From Pelagerythrobacter aerophilus (GTDB lineage: Bacteria; Pseudomonadota; Alphaproteobacteria; Sphingomonadales; Sphingomonadaceae): 64,000 nt of DNA. The notes beneath the pieces are model-generated. The model had not been told where the DNA came from, ran no database searches, and saw only the letters and a list, made by a program, of their open reading frames with translations. The translations under genes and the position numbers were made by a program. This document shows, in pieces, positions 18,117-25,846 of the stretch. The stretch spans positions 434,001-498,000 of the forward strand of contig NZ_QXFK01000019.1 of the NCBI RefSeq assembly GCF_003581645.1. The letters are read 5' to 3'. The stretch's first letter is position 1, and each line of letters opens with the position of its first letter.

Positions 18117-18481
18117 CTTGCGCGACTCCGGCGGCGGCGGGGCGCATCGCCCTTGCCCTCGGCGGCGCGGTGCAGCGCTTCGGCGAGCTCCGCCTGCAGC
18201 CGCGCGAAATCGCGCTCGACTCCGCCTTCGCGGCCGATCAGCACGTGATCGTGATCAGGCAGCCCGCCTTCGGGCAGCGCGGCGCGCAGCAGTTCGCGGA
18301 ACCGGCGCTTCATCCGGTTGCGTACCACCGCGTTGCCGATCTTCTTGGTGACGGTGACTCCGAAGCGCTTGCCTCGCCCGCCGTTGGGATGGGCAAGCAG
18401 CACGAATCCCGGCCGCGCCACGCGCAGCCCCCGATTCGCCGCAAGGAAGTCGGCCCGCTTGCGGATCGTCCCGATGGTCAT
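18113..18481 (-). CDS. rnpA: Ribonuclease P protein component
   Basis: Protein subunit of RNase P, which binds the catalytic RNA and helps recognise the 5' leader of pre-tRNA. The 122 residues begin [16 protein letters not shown], the family N-terminus, and contain [24 protein letters not shown], whose R-N-R-x-K-R-R-x-R-E box is the RNA-binding signature. The C-terminus is a basic tail. An in-frame extension to 18553 lacks family similarity and runs through an intergenic hairpin, so ATG 18481 is chosen although no good Shine-Dalgarno is seen. Confidence 0.94.
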   Translation of the reverse strand: MTIGTIRKRADFLAANRGLRVARPGFVLLAHPNGGRGKRFGVTVTKKIGNAVVRNRMKRRFRELLRAALPEGGLPDHDHVLIGREGGVERDFARLQAELAEALHRAAEGKGDAPRRRRSRAR

Positions 18482-18530
18482 GGCCGGAGAGATAGGATCA
18501 AACGCGAACGATGGTAAGCACGCACGAAAC

Positions 18531-18549
18531 GGGCTCCCGAAGGGAGCCC
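18531..18549 (-). other. Hairpin between rpmH and rnpA
   Basis: Perfect 8-bp inverted repeat (GGGCTCCC, loop of 3, GGGAGCCC) in the 144-base spacer between rpmH and rnpA. On the transcribed strand it is followed by only GTTTCG, so it is not a full terminator. It may act as a partial terminator or processing site that lowers rnpA relative to rpmH; that is inference. Confidence 0.5.
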
Positions 18550-18625
18550 GCAAGGCCGACCGGCCGCTCGCAGCGCCGTAAGGCGCGAGGAGATCGCACG
18601 CCCGGATGGGCGTGCGGAAAACAAG

Positions 18626-18760
18626 TTACGCGCAGAGCGTCTTGCGGCCGCGCTTGCGGCGGGCGCGCAGCACCTTGCGGCCGCCCGGAGTCGCCTTGCG
18701 CGCGAAGAAGCCGTGACGGCGGGCGCGGACCAGATTGCTGGGCTGAAAAGTGCGCTTCAT
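18626..18760 (-). CDS. rpmH: 50S ribosomal protein bL34
   Basis: Ribosomal protein of 44 residues, read directly from the sequence: it begins [18 protein letters not shown], continues [17 protein letters not shown] and ends KRGRKTLCA, matching bL34 in length and in the MKRT[FY]QPS start and R-x-GRK-x-L core. AGAGGTT lies a few bases before the ATG. It heads the conserved rpmH-rnpA-yidD-yidC-engB block. In many bacteria this block is near dnaA/oriC, but in alphaproteobacteria it usually is not, and no dnaA is seen here. Confidence 0.97.
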   Translation of the reverse strand: MKRTFQPSNLVRARRHGFFARKATPGGRKVLRARRKRGRKTLCA

Positions 18761-18780
18761 GATAACCTCTAGGTCGAAAT

Positions 18781-18820
18781 AAAAAGGGCCGCCCCGCCGC
18801 TTTAGCCGAGGGAGGCGACC
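18781..18820 (-). terminator. Hairpin with T-run upstream of rpmH
   Basis: On the minus strand a 9-bp stem with two G-U pairs (GGTCGCCTC at 18812-18820 and GGGGCGGCC at 18787-18795) is followed by CTTTTTATTT. It could terminate the upstream exported-protein gene (stop at 18839), or be an attenuator in the rpmH leader since the rpmH start is only about 20 bases further on. The loop of 16 bases is longer than usual. Confidence 0.45.
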
Positions 18821-18838
18821 GCCTGCATCGCCGCGCGG

Positions 18839-19561
18839 TTAGGGCAGCGTGGCCGGCAAGTCAAGATAGGCGATGCGCGGTTGCGGCCGCGACACACGCG
18901 TTCCGACCCACCGGCGCATCTCCGCCGCATCGAGCCATCTGGCCGCTGCGAAAGGAGCCGCATTGGTCATCGCGTAGAATGCCCGCGCCTCCGCCTCATC
19001 CATGCCCATTTCGCGGTAATAGGCAAGATAGGGCTGATGGATGGCGGCGTCCGGCGCGAAATCCGCCGCCTCGCGCCCGTCCTCGTCGATCCAGGAATGG
19101 ACCGCGAACTCGGCGCCCTCGTCAATATGCCGCGCGGTACCCGCGAGAAACAGCTCGACTGCGCCGGAACGGACCGAGCCGCCGCGCGGAACTTGCGTCG
19201 CCAGGCCGGCGGCGCGAATCAGACGGCCGAGCTTCAGGTTGGCGCGGTCGTCCTCGGTTCCCGGGCATTCGATCATTTCGAGCGTGGCGAGCGCGGGATG
19301 GTCGCGCAGCATGGCGGCGAACTGCGCCGGCGCCGCCGAATCGGTCACCCCGACCAATGCGGCGCGGCCGCTGTCGAGGACGCGGAACGGACCGTAGCTG
19401 GCGATGGCCTGCCGTTCGGCCGCGACCCGCGCCGGAACGAACCGGGTCGAACCGGTCTCGGCCGTTTGCTCGAGCACGACCATGGCGGCCGGCTCGCGCG
19501 CGTGCGCCGGCGCGGCCAAGGCGGCGAGGAGGCTTGCAAGGGCGAGGAACACCGTTCGCAT
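18839..19561 (-). CDS. Exported protein, ClpP/crotonase-like fold candidate (COG3904-like)
   Basis: Protein of 240 residues with a cleavable signal peptide (MRTVFLALASLLAALAAPAHA, cleavage near residue 21). The middle part, LKLGRLIRAAGLATQVPRGG, then SVRSGAVELFLAGTARHIDEGAEFAVHSW, resembles periplasmic ClpP-fold proteins in which a glycine-rich turn and a small-residue helix (usually C-A-S-A-C) are followed by L-x-G-x-x-R and VH. Here the helix reads SVRSGAVE, so a nucleophilic Ser is possible but not assured. No enzyme activity can be assigned. Transcribed toward rpmH and separated from it by a hairpin with T-run. Confidence 0.7.
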   Translation of the reverse strand: MRTVFLALASLLAALAAPAHAREPAAMVVLEQTAETGSTRFVPARVAAERQAIASYGPFRVLDSGRAALVGVTDSAAPAQFAAMLRDHPALATLEMIECPGTEDDRANLKLGRLIRAAGLATQVPRGGSVRSGAVELFLAGTARHIDEGAEFAVHSWIDEDGREAADFAPDAAIHQPYLAYYREMGMDEAEARAFYAMTNAAPFAAARWLDAAEMRRWVGTRVSRPQPRIAYLDLPATLP

Positions 19562-19740
19562 CCTGCCGGTATGCGGCGGGCGGTCTTGCGCAAATCGGAA
19601 GCGACATGCTTGCCGCGCGATTTACCCTGTTCGCTCCATCTCCGACCATTCCCTCGCCCCCGTCTCGACAGCCGGGCCCATTCCGGCCACAACGCCCGCG
19701 GGGAACAGGGGGATTGCGCGTGGTCGCACTGGTGAGGACG

Positions 19741-20088
19741 GTGGTCAGCGCCGCCGACCTCGCGCTCCCGCCGCCGTCCGAAGGCTCGGCCGAAGTCGCG
19801 GCCCGCGTCGCCCGCGCCCGCGCCATCCAGACTGCACGGGCAAAAGAGACCGGCGCCCGCACCAATGCCGAGCTCGACGGCGACCCCCTCGAACGCTTCG
19901 CCACACCCGATGAGGCCGGACGCAAACTGCTGATGCAGGCCGCCGAAGCCATGCGGCTATCGGCGCGCGGCTACACCCGAATGCTGCGCGTCGCGCGAAC
20001 CATCGCGGACCTGTCGGGCGCCGAGCAGATCGGCCGTATCCATATCGCCGAGGCCTTGTCTTACCGGCGCCAGCCGCCACGGGCTTAG
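19741..20088 (+). pseudogene. comM: C-terminal remnant of ComM/YifB (Mg-chelatase-like ATPase)
   Basis: The frame encodes SAADLALPPPSEGSAEVAARVA, then [26 protein letters not shown] and [24 protein letters not shown], ending [10 protein letters not shown]. This is the intact C-terminal Mg-chelatase-like tail of ComM/YifB (family length about 500). The region upstream in this frame (19562-19740) has no ComM similarity and the neighbouring exported-protein gene lies where the ATPase core should be. GTG codons at 19720 and 19732 could start a short peptide but neither has a clear ribosome-binding site. The simplest reading is a truncated gene that lost its AAA+ and Lon-like parts. A functional short protein is not excluded. 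Confidence 0.75.
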
Positions 20089-20174
20089 CCGACCGCACCA
20101 GCGAAGGTGGGGCGGACACTCAGCTTCGAAACAACCTTCGGACGCGTTCGTTGACGGCTCACCATACATCAGAT

Positions 20175-20179
20175 GGAGG
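20175..20179 (+). promoter_or_regulatory. Shine-Dalgarno deciding a GTG start
   Basis: GGAGG 7 bases before GTG 20187. It is too far (13 bases) from the in-frame ATG at 20193 and downstream of the TTG at 20151, so it favours GTG as the start of the DUF305 gene. Confidence 0.75.
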
Positions 20180-20186
20180 CGGCGAC

Positions 20187-20741
20187 GTGGAAATGCACAA
20201 GGAAGGCAAAATGGGCTGGGGCCGTTTCGGGGCGATGATCGCGACTTCGACCGTGATCATGTTCTTCCTCATGTACCACCTCGTTTACCGCGCGGACCAT
20301 GCCATGTTCAGTGTGAACCGGCTCCTCTCAGCGTTGATCATGGGCGGGGTGATGGCTGCGGTGATGCTCGCCTTCATGTGGAAAATGTACACGCCGCAGG
20401 GAACGAAAATCGCGGTCCTTACGATCGGTCTGCTTGTTGCGGCCACGTTGTTGGCGCTCAATCGCGGCCAGACTCTTGTCGATGACACCCGCTTTATGAA
20501 GGCGATGATCCCCCACCATTCCATCGCAATCAACAATGCACGCAAGGCGGCGATAAGCGACCCGAGGGTGCGGAAGCTCGCCGACGAAATCATCGAGAGT
20601 CAGGTGAGGGAGATTGCCGAAATGAAGCTGCTGATCGAGGACATCGAGCAGAACGGCGAACGTGCGGCTACCCCTCTGCCGGCGCGTCCCGCCGAACTCA
20701 CCCCAGACATGCTGCCGAGGATACGGGAAGCGGTTCGGTAG
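20187..20741 (+). CDS. DUF305-domain membrane protein
   Basis: Membrane protein of 184 residues. Three hydrophobic helices are visible at about 11-34, 43-66 and 74-93, followed by a DUF305 domain containing [16 protein letters not shown] and [26 protein letters not shown]305 is a ferritin-like four-helix unit found near copper and other metal-resistance genes, but its function is not settled; the MxxHH motif is the expected metal-binding part. The base composition is visibly lower in G+C and the codon choice more mixed (AAA, ATT, CTT) than in neighbours, which together with the comM remnant next door suggests an acquired segment. Start choice rests on GGAGG before GTG 20187. Confidence 0.88.
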   Translation: MEMHKEGKMGWGRFGAMIATSTVIMFFLMYHLVYRADHAMFSVNRLLSALIMGGVMAAVMLAFMWKMYTPQGTKIAVLTIGLLVAATLLALNRGQTLVDDTRFMKAMIPHHSIAINNARKAAISDPRVRKLADEIIESQVREIAEMKLLIEDIEQNGERAATPLPARPAELTPDMLPRIREAVR

Positions 20742-20771
20742 ATCGATTGTTCGCGAACGGTTTTACCGGCG

Positions 20772-21317
20772 CTATTCTGCCGCCTGCACCCGGTCGCTAT
20801 AGGCCAGATCGCCCCGTCCCAGCGGCTCGCCCGGTTTGGCGCGGGAGCCGTCCTCGCGCTGGCCGACGCGGTCGGGTTTGACGAGGCGGAGGTCTTGCGG
20901 GCCGAGGATGCGGCCGTCGTGGGAGAGGATCGAGGTCGGGCCGATCGGCAGGCGGTCGAAGGCGTCGACCAGGATCGGATCCTCGACCACTTCGGAGCCG
21001 TATTTCTGCCCCCACTGGCGCAGCGCGACCATGGCGGGGAGGAGATCGTAGCCCTTCTCGGTCAGGCGGTATTCGATCCTCCGGCGATCGTCGGGGCAGG
21101 GCTGCCGATCGAGGATGCCGTGCTCGACCAACTTGGCGAGGCGGTTGGAGAGAATGTTGCGGGCGATGCCGAGTTCGCTCAGGAACTCCTCGAAATGATG
21201 CAGGCCGTTGAAGCTCGCACGCAGGATCATGAAGCTCCAGCGTTCGCCCATCACTTCCAGCGCCTCGGGCAGACCGCAGGAGGTCAGTTCGCGTAGCGGT
21301 TCTCTAACTTCGCCCAT
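20772..21317 (-). CDS. HxlR-family transcriptional regulator
   Basis: Winged-helix regulator of 181 residues. The HxlR domain covers about 10-105: LEVMGERWSFMILRASFNGLHHFEEF, LGIARNILSNRLAKLVEHGILDR and RRIEYRLTEKGYDLLP are the family hallmarks. The Cys in TSCGLPEAL (C14) is in the position used for redox or aldehyde sensing in some HxlR proteins. A C-terminal extension of about 70 residues ends with a Gly/Arg-rich tail. It is divergent from the CC_3452-family gene, with a perfect 10-bp inverted repeat 55-83 bases from its start that is the likely operator for one or both genes. Confidence 0.93.
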   Translation of the reverse strand: MGEVREPLRELTSCGLPEALEVMGERWSFMILRASFNGLHHFEEFLSELGIARNILSNRLAKLVEHGILDRQPCPDDRRRIEYRLTEKGYDLLPAMVALRQWGQKYGSEVVEDPILVDAFDRLPIGPTSILSHDGRILGPQDLRLVKPDRVGQREDGSRAKPGEPLGRGDLAYSDRVQAAE

Positions 21318-21371
21318 CGCATCGTTCTCCCGGCGCCCTGTGTACCGCGAAGGCGCGCCGTCACAAAATTG

Positions 21372-21400
21372 AAACTAAGTTTTCTCTTGCAACTTAGTTT
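21372..21400. promoter_or_regulatory. Inverted repeat, probable HxlR operator
   Basis: AAACTAAGTT (21372-21381) and its exact reverse complement AACTTAGTTT (21391-21400) with a 9-base spacer, in an A+T-rich island between the divergent HxlR and CC_3452-type genes. HxlR proteins bind as dimers to such repeats, so autoregulation and control of the neighbour are likely. A second imperfect dyad, GCAAC-TG-GTTGC, lies at about 21422-21433. Confidence 0.7.
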
Positions 21401-21485
21401 GCGAGTCGGTAGGTAGCGAATCGCAACTGGTTGCTAATCGAAACTCAACCGGTTTGAAAGCCCCTCGCGCAAAAGGACCAGATCG

Positions 21486-21824
21486 ATGAATCTCTCCTCT
21501 CCCCTCCTCCGCAACGCCGGCACCGCCTCGCTGGCGCTTGTCTGCAGCGCGCTCACCCTCGGCGCCGGCCTGGCGCCCACGCCTGCCCACGCGAACGGCG
21601 CCGCGTTCTACACCGCCGAACTCGCCACACCCGCAGCCGAGCGGACCAACATCATCAGCGGCGTCGCCTGGCAGTGCGAAGGCACGAACTGCGCCGCAGC
21701 CAAGAGCAACTCGCGCGCCGTCGTCGTCTGCCAGCGCGTCGCCCGCGAGCTCGGCGAAGTGACCGGCTTCACCGCCAAGGGCGAAGCGCTCGACGTTGAA
21801 GACCTCGCCCGCTGCAACAAGTAA
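21486..21824 (+). CDS. CC_3452-family exported protein
   Basis: Small exported protein of 112 residues. A signal peptide ends at about PTPAHA (residue 36). The mature part has the family pattern FYTAELATPA...ISGVAWQCEGTNCAA...VCQRVARELGEVTGFTAKGEALD...LARCNK with three or four Cys that could pair. Function is unknown; the family is largely restricted to Caulobacterales/Sphingomonadales. AAGGA lies 8 bases before the ATG. It has its own strong terminator and is divergent from an HxlR regulator, so it may be a regulated single-gene unit. Confidence 0.88.
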   Translation: MNLSSPLLRNAGTASLALVCSALTLGAGLAPTPAHANGAAFYTAELATPAAERTNIISGVAWQCEGTNCAAAKSNSRAVVVCQRVARELGEVTGFTAKGEALDVEDLARCNK

Positions 21825-21866
21825 TCCTCCACCCCGTCCTCTCCATCACAGGGTGGTAACTGCAAG

Positions 21867-21895
21867 GGCCTCCGGCACGCGCCGGGGGCCTTTTT
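21867..21895 (+). terminator. Rho-independent terminator of the CC_3452-type gene
   Basis: A 10-bp stem (GGCCTCCGGC, loop ACGC, GCCGGGGGCC; one G-U pair) followed by TTTTT at 21891-21895. The last T is also part of the stop codon of the convergent HAD gene. Confidence 0.85.
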
Positions 21896-22518
21896 CAGAT
21901 CAGGCCGCGTGCCGCAAGGTCACGCTCGAGCGTTCCGGCATCGGTGAAGTGGTGGACCTGCCAGCCCAGCGCCGCGGCCGCATCGACGTTGGCGCGGTTG
22001 TCGTCGATGAACAGCATGCGTTCCGGGGCATGGCCGAATCGCTCCGCCGCGAGCGCGAAAATCGCAGCGTCCGGCTTGGCGATCCGCTCGTCGCCCGAAA
22101 CCACGATATCGGCGAACCGGTCTAGCAGGGCTTCGGTAGGGCGAAACTGCGCCCAGAAGTCGGCGCCGAAGTTGGTGATTGCGAACAGAGGCACGCCGCG
22201 CTCGGCCAGCCGCTCGACCAGTGCGTCGGTACCGGGGACGCGGCCGGGAATCGTCTCGAGGAAGCGCGTGGCATAGGCATCGAGCAAGGCGGCATGCTTG
22301 GGGAACTCGGCCTTCCGCTCCGGCACCATTTCCGCCAGCGGGCGGCCGCCGTCGTGCTGGAAGTGCCATTCCTCGGTCACGACGTTGGCGAGGAACCAGT
22401 CGAGCTCCTCGGCATCCTCGATCAGCTTACCGAACAGCGCGCGCAGATCCCACTGGATCAGCACGCGGCCGACGTCGAAAACGACGGCGTCGATCTGGTT
22501 CGTCTGCCTATCGGACAT
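21895..22518 (-). CDS. HAD-superfamily hydrolase
   Basis: Haloacid-dehalogenase-type hydrolase of 207 residues, YihX-like. Motif I is VVFDVGRVLIQWD (nucleophile Asp, with Gly where many phosphatases have the second Asp, as in YihX), motif II ITNFGAD, motif III KPDAAIF and motif IV MLFIDDNRANV. Likely a phosphatase acting on a small sugar phosphate or similar; substrate unknown. I chose ATG 22518 (MSDRQTNQ) because residues before it, if translation began at 22557, would be encoded by the rpmJ terminator hairpin. With this start the gene begins 2 bases after that terminator's T-run and has no normal Shine-Dalgarno, so expression may depend on read-through. Confidence 0.88.
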   Translation of the reverse strand: MSDRQTNQIDAVVFDVGRVLIQWDLRALFGKLIEDAEELDWFLANVVTEEWHFQHDGGRPLAEMVPERKAEFPKHAALLDAYATRFLETIPGRVPGTDALVERLAERGVPLFAITNFGADFWAQFRPTEALLDRFADIVVSGDERIAKPDAAIFALAAERFGHAPERMLFIDDNRANVDAAAALGWQVHHFTDAGTLERDLAARGLI

Positions 22519-22520
22519 GC

Positions 22521-22545
22521 AAAAAGCCCCCGCTTTCGCGGAGGC
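22521..22545 (-). terminator. Rho-independent terminator of rpmJ
   Basis: On the minus strand GCCTCCGC, loop GAAA, GCGGGGGC (one mismatch/G-U) then TTTTT. It lies 46 bases after the rpmJ stop and directly abuts the start of the HAD gene. Confidence 0.85.
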
Positions 22546-22590
22546 CTCTCGCTCCATCGCGGCCGCGAACGAATCGCGGCGCGGCCGACA

Positions 22591-22716
22591 TCAGCCCTGG
22601 CGGGCCTTGAAGCGGCGGTTGGTCTTGTTGATCACGTAGGTGCGCCCGCGGCGGCGAATGACGCGGCAATCGCGGTGGCGGTCCTTGAGCGACTTGAGGC
22701 TGTTGCGGATCTTCAT
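22591..22716 (-). CDS. rpmJ: 50S ribosomal protein bL36, zinc-independent form
   Basis: Ribosomal protein of 41 residues beginning [17 protein letters not shown] and ending [14 protein letters not shown]. It has a single Cys and lacks the CxxC/CxxxxH zinc ligands of the classic form, so it is the Cys-minus (C-minus) type common in alphaproteobacteria. The longer frame to 22776 is not part of the protein. It is a single-gene unit with its own terminator. Confidence 0.96.
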   Translation of the reverse strand: MKIRNSLKSLKDRHRDCRVIRRRGRTYVINKTNRRFKARQG

Positions 22717-22817
22717 TGGTCTTTCCCGGGAAATGAAATCGGCACCGGAGATCGTCCCCCGATGCCGGAAAATCAAGCCGCGCGCCTAAGGGCGGCAGGC
22801 GGCAAAGTCAAGCGCGC

Positions 22818-23861
22818 TCAGGCCGCGGGCATGACGCGTAGCGGCGCGGCATCGGAGCTTTCGCGATGCACTTCGTCCAGCATCCGCTCCCACTGCAGCG
22901 CATGGAACACGATCTGTTCGAGATCGGCATACTTGGGCTCCCACGCCAGCGTGGCGCGGATCAGCGACGGGTCGGAGACCAGCGCCCCCGGATCGCCCGC
23001 ACGGCGGGGGCCGAAGCGACGCTCGATCCTGCCGCCGGTGACCCTATCGACCGCATCGAGCACTTCGAGCACCGAGAAGCCGCGGCCATAGCCGCAGTTC
23101 ATCGCCAGCGAACGTCCGGGCTGCGCAATCAGCGCCTCCAGCGCGAGCACGTGCGCCGCGGCAAGGTCGCTGACGTGGATGTAGTCCCGCACGCCGGTGC
23201 CGTCGGCGGTGGCGTAGTCGGTGCCGAACACGTCAACATGGCTGCGTTTGCCGGTGGCCGCCTCACAGGCGACCTTGAGCAGGTGCGTCGCTCCGGCGGT
23301 CGACTGGCCGCTGCGCGCCTGCGGATCGGCGCCGGCCACGTTGAAATAGCGCAGCGCGCAGTAGTTGATCGGGTGCGCGGCGGCGACGTCGGCCAGCATG
23401 CGTTCGGTCATCAGCTTCGACCAGCCGTAGGGGTTGATCGGGTTCTGCGGCGTCGCCTCGGTGACCGGCGAGACCTCGGGCATGCCGTAGGTCGCCGCGG
23501 TGCTGGAGAAGATCATATGCGGCACGCCCGCCGCAACCGCTGCGGCGATCAGCGCGCGGCTCTTCGCAGTGTTGTTGTCGTAGTACTTGAGCGGATCGGT
23601 GACCGATTCGGGCACCACGACCGATCCGGCGAAGTGCATGACGGCCCGGGTACCCTGCTCCGCGAAGATGCACGCCACCAGCGCACCGTCGGCTACGTCG
23701 CCGTGGTAGAACGGCACCGACGGGGGCACGGCGAAGCGAAACCCCGTCGAAAGGTTGTCGATCACTGCGACCGGCCAGCCGGCGTCGAGCAGCGCCAGCA
23801 CAGCATGGCTGCCGATATAGCCGGCGCCGCCGGTCACCAGGACGGGGGGCTTGGATTCCAT
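22818..23861 (-). CDS. galE: UDP-glucose 4-epimerase
   Basis: Extended short-chain dehydrogenase of 347 residues that interconverts UDP-glucose and UDP-galactose. NAD-binding GGAGYIGSH is at residues 11-19; SSTAATYG supplies the catalytic Ser/Thr, and the YGWSK motif the catalytic Tyr/Lys pair. FNVAGADP and GTGVRDYIHVSDLA are GalE hallmarks. Used for sugar nucleotides of capsule, exopolysaccharide or LPS. No sugar operon is adjacent; the gene stands alone, divergent from a DUF4136 lipoprotein gene. Confidence 0.94.
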   Translation of the reverse strand: MESKPPVLVTGGAGYIGSHAVLALLDAGWPVAVIDNLSTGFRFAVPPSVPFYHGDVADGALVACIFAEQGTRAVMHFAGSVVVPESVTDPLKYYDNNTAKSRALIAAAVAAGVPHMIFSSTAATYGMPEVSPVTEATPQNPINPYGWSKLMTERMLADVAAAHPINYCALRYFNVAGADPQARSGQSTAGATHLLKVACEAATGKRSHVDVFGTDYATADGTGVRDYIHVSDLAAAHVLALEALIAQPGRSLAMNCGYGRGFSVLEVLDAVDRVTGGRIERRFGPRRAGDPGALVSDPSLIRATLAWEPKYADLEQIVFHALQWERMLDEVHRESSDAAPLRVMPAA

Positions 23862-23972
23862 GGAGCCGTGCTAGGCCATGCAAGGTAAACGAACCGTTTG
23901 CTTCTGCCGCGCGCCGGGCACAGATGGGCGCATCCGCGCGTTGATGGCGCGACCGATGAAGGAGCCCCGCCG

Positions 23973-24593
23973 ATGAGAACCCTTCCCGCCGCGATCGCCG
24001 CCGCTGCCGCGCTGGCGACCCTTTCCGCATGCACCACCCCAGCCGTCACCAGTCCGGTCGAAGTGACCCGCTTCCTCGACCCCACCGCGCAGACGCGGCT
24101 CGGGCAGGGTACGATCTTCGTCGAGAGCGCCCCGGGAGCGGAGAGCGATTCGCTCGCACTCGCTCCGTACAAGCAGGCGATCGCCCGCGAGCTGGAGGAG
24201 ATCGGCTACCGCGAAGCCTCGCGCGCCGCGGCAACGCAAGTGGCGCAAGTGCGCGTCGAGCGCTTCGTCTCCGGCCGTAACGGGCGCGAACGCTCCCCCG
24301 TCAACGTCGGCGTGGGCGGGTCGACCGGCAGCTACGGCTCGGGCGTCGGGCTCGGAGTTGGCATCAACCTCGGCGGGGGCGGACCGCGCGAGATGCTCGA
24401 CACACGGATCGGCGTAATGATAAAAGACAAGGAAAGCGGCGCGACACTTTGGGAAGGCCGTGCGCAATTTTCGGTAAGTGACAATTCACCATATGCCGAT
24501 ACCACTGCCAACGCCTCGGCCATCGCCGATGCGCTGTTTCGGGGCTTCCCGGGCAACAATGGCGAAACGATAGAAGTAAGGGTTAGCGAGTGA
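23973..24593 (+). CDS. DUF4136-like lipoprotein
   Basis: Lipoprotein of 206 residues with lipobox L-S-A-C (Cys about residue 20). The body shows a Glu/Ala-rich start, [17 protein letters not shown] (the alpha-beta pattern of DUF4136), a Gly-rich loop ([20 protein letters not shown] region) and a C-terminal strand pattern [21 protein letters not shown]4136 proteins are outer-membrane-associated lipoproteins of unknown role. AAGGAG lies 9 bases before the ATG. Its stop overlaps the GTG start of the M14 carboxypeptidase gene. Confidence 0.85.
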   Translation: MRTLPAAIAAAAALATLSACTTPAVTSPVEVTRFLDPTAQTRLGQGTIFVESAPGAESDSLALAPYKQAIARELEEIGYREASRAAATQVAQVRVERFVSGRNGRERSPVNVGVGGSTGSYGSGVGLGVGINLGGGGPREMLDTRIGVMIKDKESGATLWEGRAQFSVSDNSPYADTTANASAIADALFRGFPGNNGETIEVRVSE

Positions 24594-25726
24594 ACGATAT
24601 CCGGATCGACAGCAATTTCGACAGCGGCAACATCGAGGTGCTGTCGGTCAGCGGCGCCGAGGCCACCCTGGCGATCCGCCAGGACCACTTGTCCGAGTTC
24701 AAGCAATGGTTCCACTTCCGCGCCAGCGGAGCGGCGGGACGAGAGCTGGTGCTGAAGATCACCGGGCTCGAAGGCTCGGCCTATCCGCTCGGCTGGCCCG
24801 GCTACAACTGCCGGGTGAGCGAAGACCGCGATTACTGGGCGACCGCCTCGACCAGCTACGACAAGCAGGCCGATGGCGGCACGCTGACCGTGCGCTATGC
24901 GCCGGCGAGCGACATCGCCTGGTTCGCCTATTTCGCGCCCTACTCGATGGAGCGACACCACGACCTCGTCGCCGAATGCGCGGTGAGCGAGGGCGTCTCC
25001 CACCGCTGCCTCGGCAGCAGCCTCGACGGGCAGCCGATCGACTGCCTCGAGATGGGCGATGGCGACAAGCAGGTCTGGCTCTACGCGCGCCAGCACCCCG
25101 GCGAAACGCAGGCCGAGTGGTGGATGGAAGGCGCGCTCGAACGCCTGACCGACCCCGCCGACCCGGTCGCCCGTGCGCTGCGCGCCCGCTGCCGCTTCCA
25201 CGTGGTGCCCAACAGCAATCCCGACGGATCGCGCCGCGGCCATCTGCGGACCAATGCCAAGGGCGTGAACCTCAACCGCGAGTGGGACAACCCGACCGTG
25301 GAGAACTCGCCCGAAGTGCTCGCCATCCGCAATGCGATGGATGAGACCGGCGTCGATTTCGCAATGGACGTGCATGGCGATGAGGCGATTCCCGCCGTGT
25401 TCGTCGCCGGCTACGAAGGCATTCCGGACCTGACCGACGAGCATCTCGCCGGTTTCACCCGCTACCGCGCGATCCTCGAACGCCGTACGCCCGATTTCCA
25501 GACCGAGAAGGGCTACGCCGTCTCCAAGCCGGGCCAGGCGAACATGAGCATGAGCACGACCCAGGTCGCGCACCGCTTCGGCTGCACCGCGATGACGCTG
25601 GAGATGCCGTACAAAGACAACGACGACATGCCCGATCCGGATCAGAACTGGTCGCCCGAGCGGTGCAAGCAACTGGGCCGCGATTGCCTGGGCGCTCTGC
25701 TGGAGTGGCTCGAGGGCGCCGACTGA
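24590..25726 (+). CDS. M14-family zinc carboxypeptidase
   Basis: Zinc carboxypeptidase of 378 residues of the cytosolic carboxypeptidase-like (M14D) group. An N-terminal beta-sandwich domain (about 1-125) precedes the catalytic domain. Zinc ligands: [13 protein letters not shown] (His and Glu of HxxE) and AMDVHGDE (His). The substrate carboxylate contacts are in [23 protein letters not shown], and the catalytic Glu is in [11 protein letters not shown]. No signal peptide, so cytoplasmic. The start GTG overlaps the lipoprotein stop (GTGA). Bacterial members may act on peptides from the wall or on protein tails; the substrate is not known. Confidence 0.93.
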   Translation: MNDIRIDSNFDSGNIEVLSVSGAEATLAIRQDHLSEFKQWFHFRASGAAGRELVLKITGLEGSAYPLGWPGYNCRVSEDRDYWATASTSYDKQADGGTLTVRYAPASDIAWFAYFAPYSMERHHDLVAECAVSEGVSHRCLGSSLDGQPIDCLEMGDGDKQVWLYARQHPGETQAEWWMEGALERLTDPADPVARALRARCRFHVVPNSNPDGSRRGHLRTNAKGVNLNREWDNPTVENSPEVLAIRNAMDETGVDFAMDVHGDEAIPAVFVAGYEGIPDLTDEHLAGFTRYRAILERRTPDFQTEKGYAVSKPGQANMSMSTTQVAHRFGCTAMTLEMPYKDNDDMPDPDQNWSPERCKQLGRDCLGALLEWLEGAD

Positions 25727-25774
25727 CCGGAACGCGGCGGCGATCCGTCGCACCGCCCGCTCGTGCCATCCGCT

Positions 25775-25808
25775 GGTTCATGCCCGGGCAAGATGCGCGG
25801 GCTGAACC
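25775..25808 (+). other. Stem-loop upstream of the outer-membrane protein gene
   Basis: GGTTCA-T-GCCCG (25775-25786) pairs with CGGGC-TGAACC (25798-25808) around an 11-base loop, leaving one bulged T. It ends 38 bases before the start codon at 25847. It has no T-run. Possible mRNA leader structure or operator. Confidence 0.4.
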
Positions 25809-25846
25809 GGCGAGCGTGCATGTCAACGCACGCGAAAGGACAAGCA

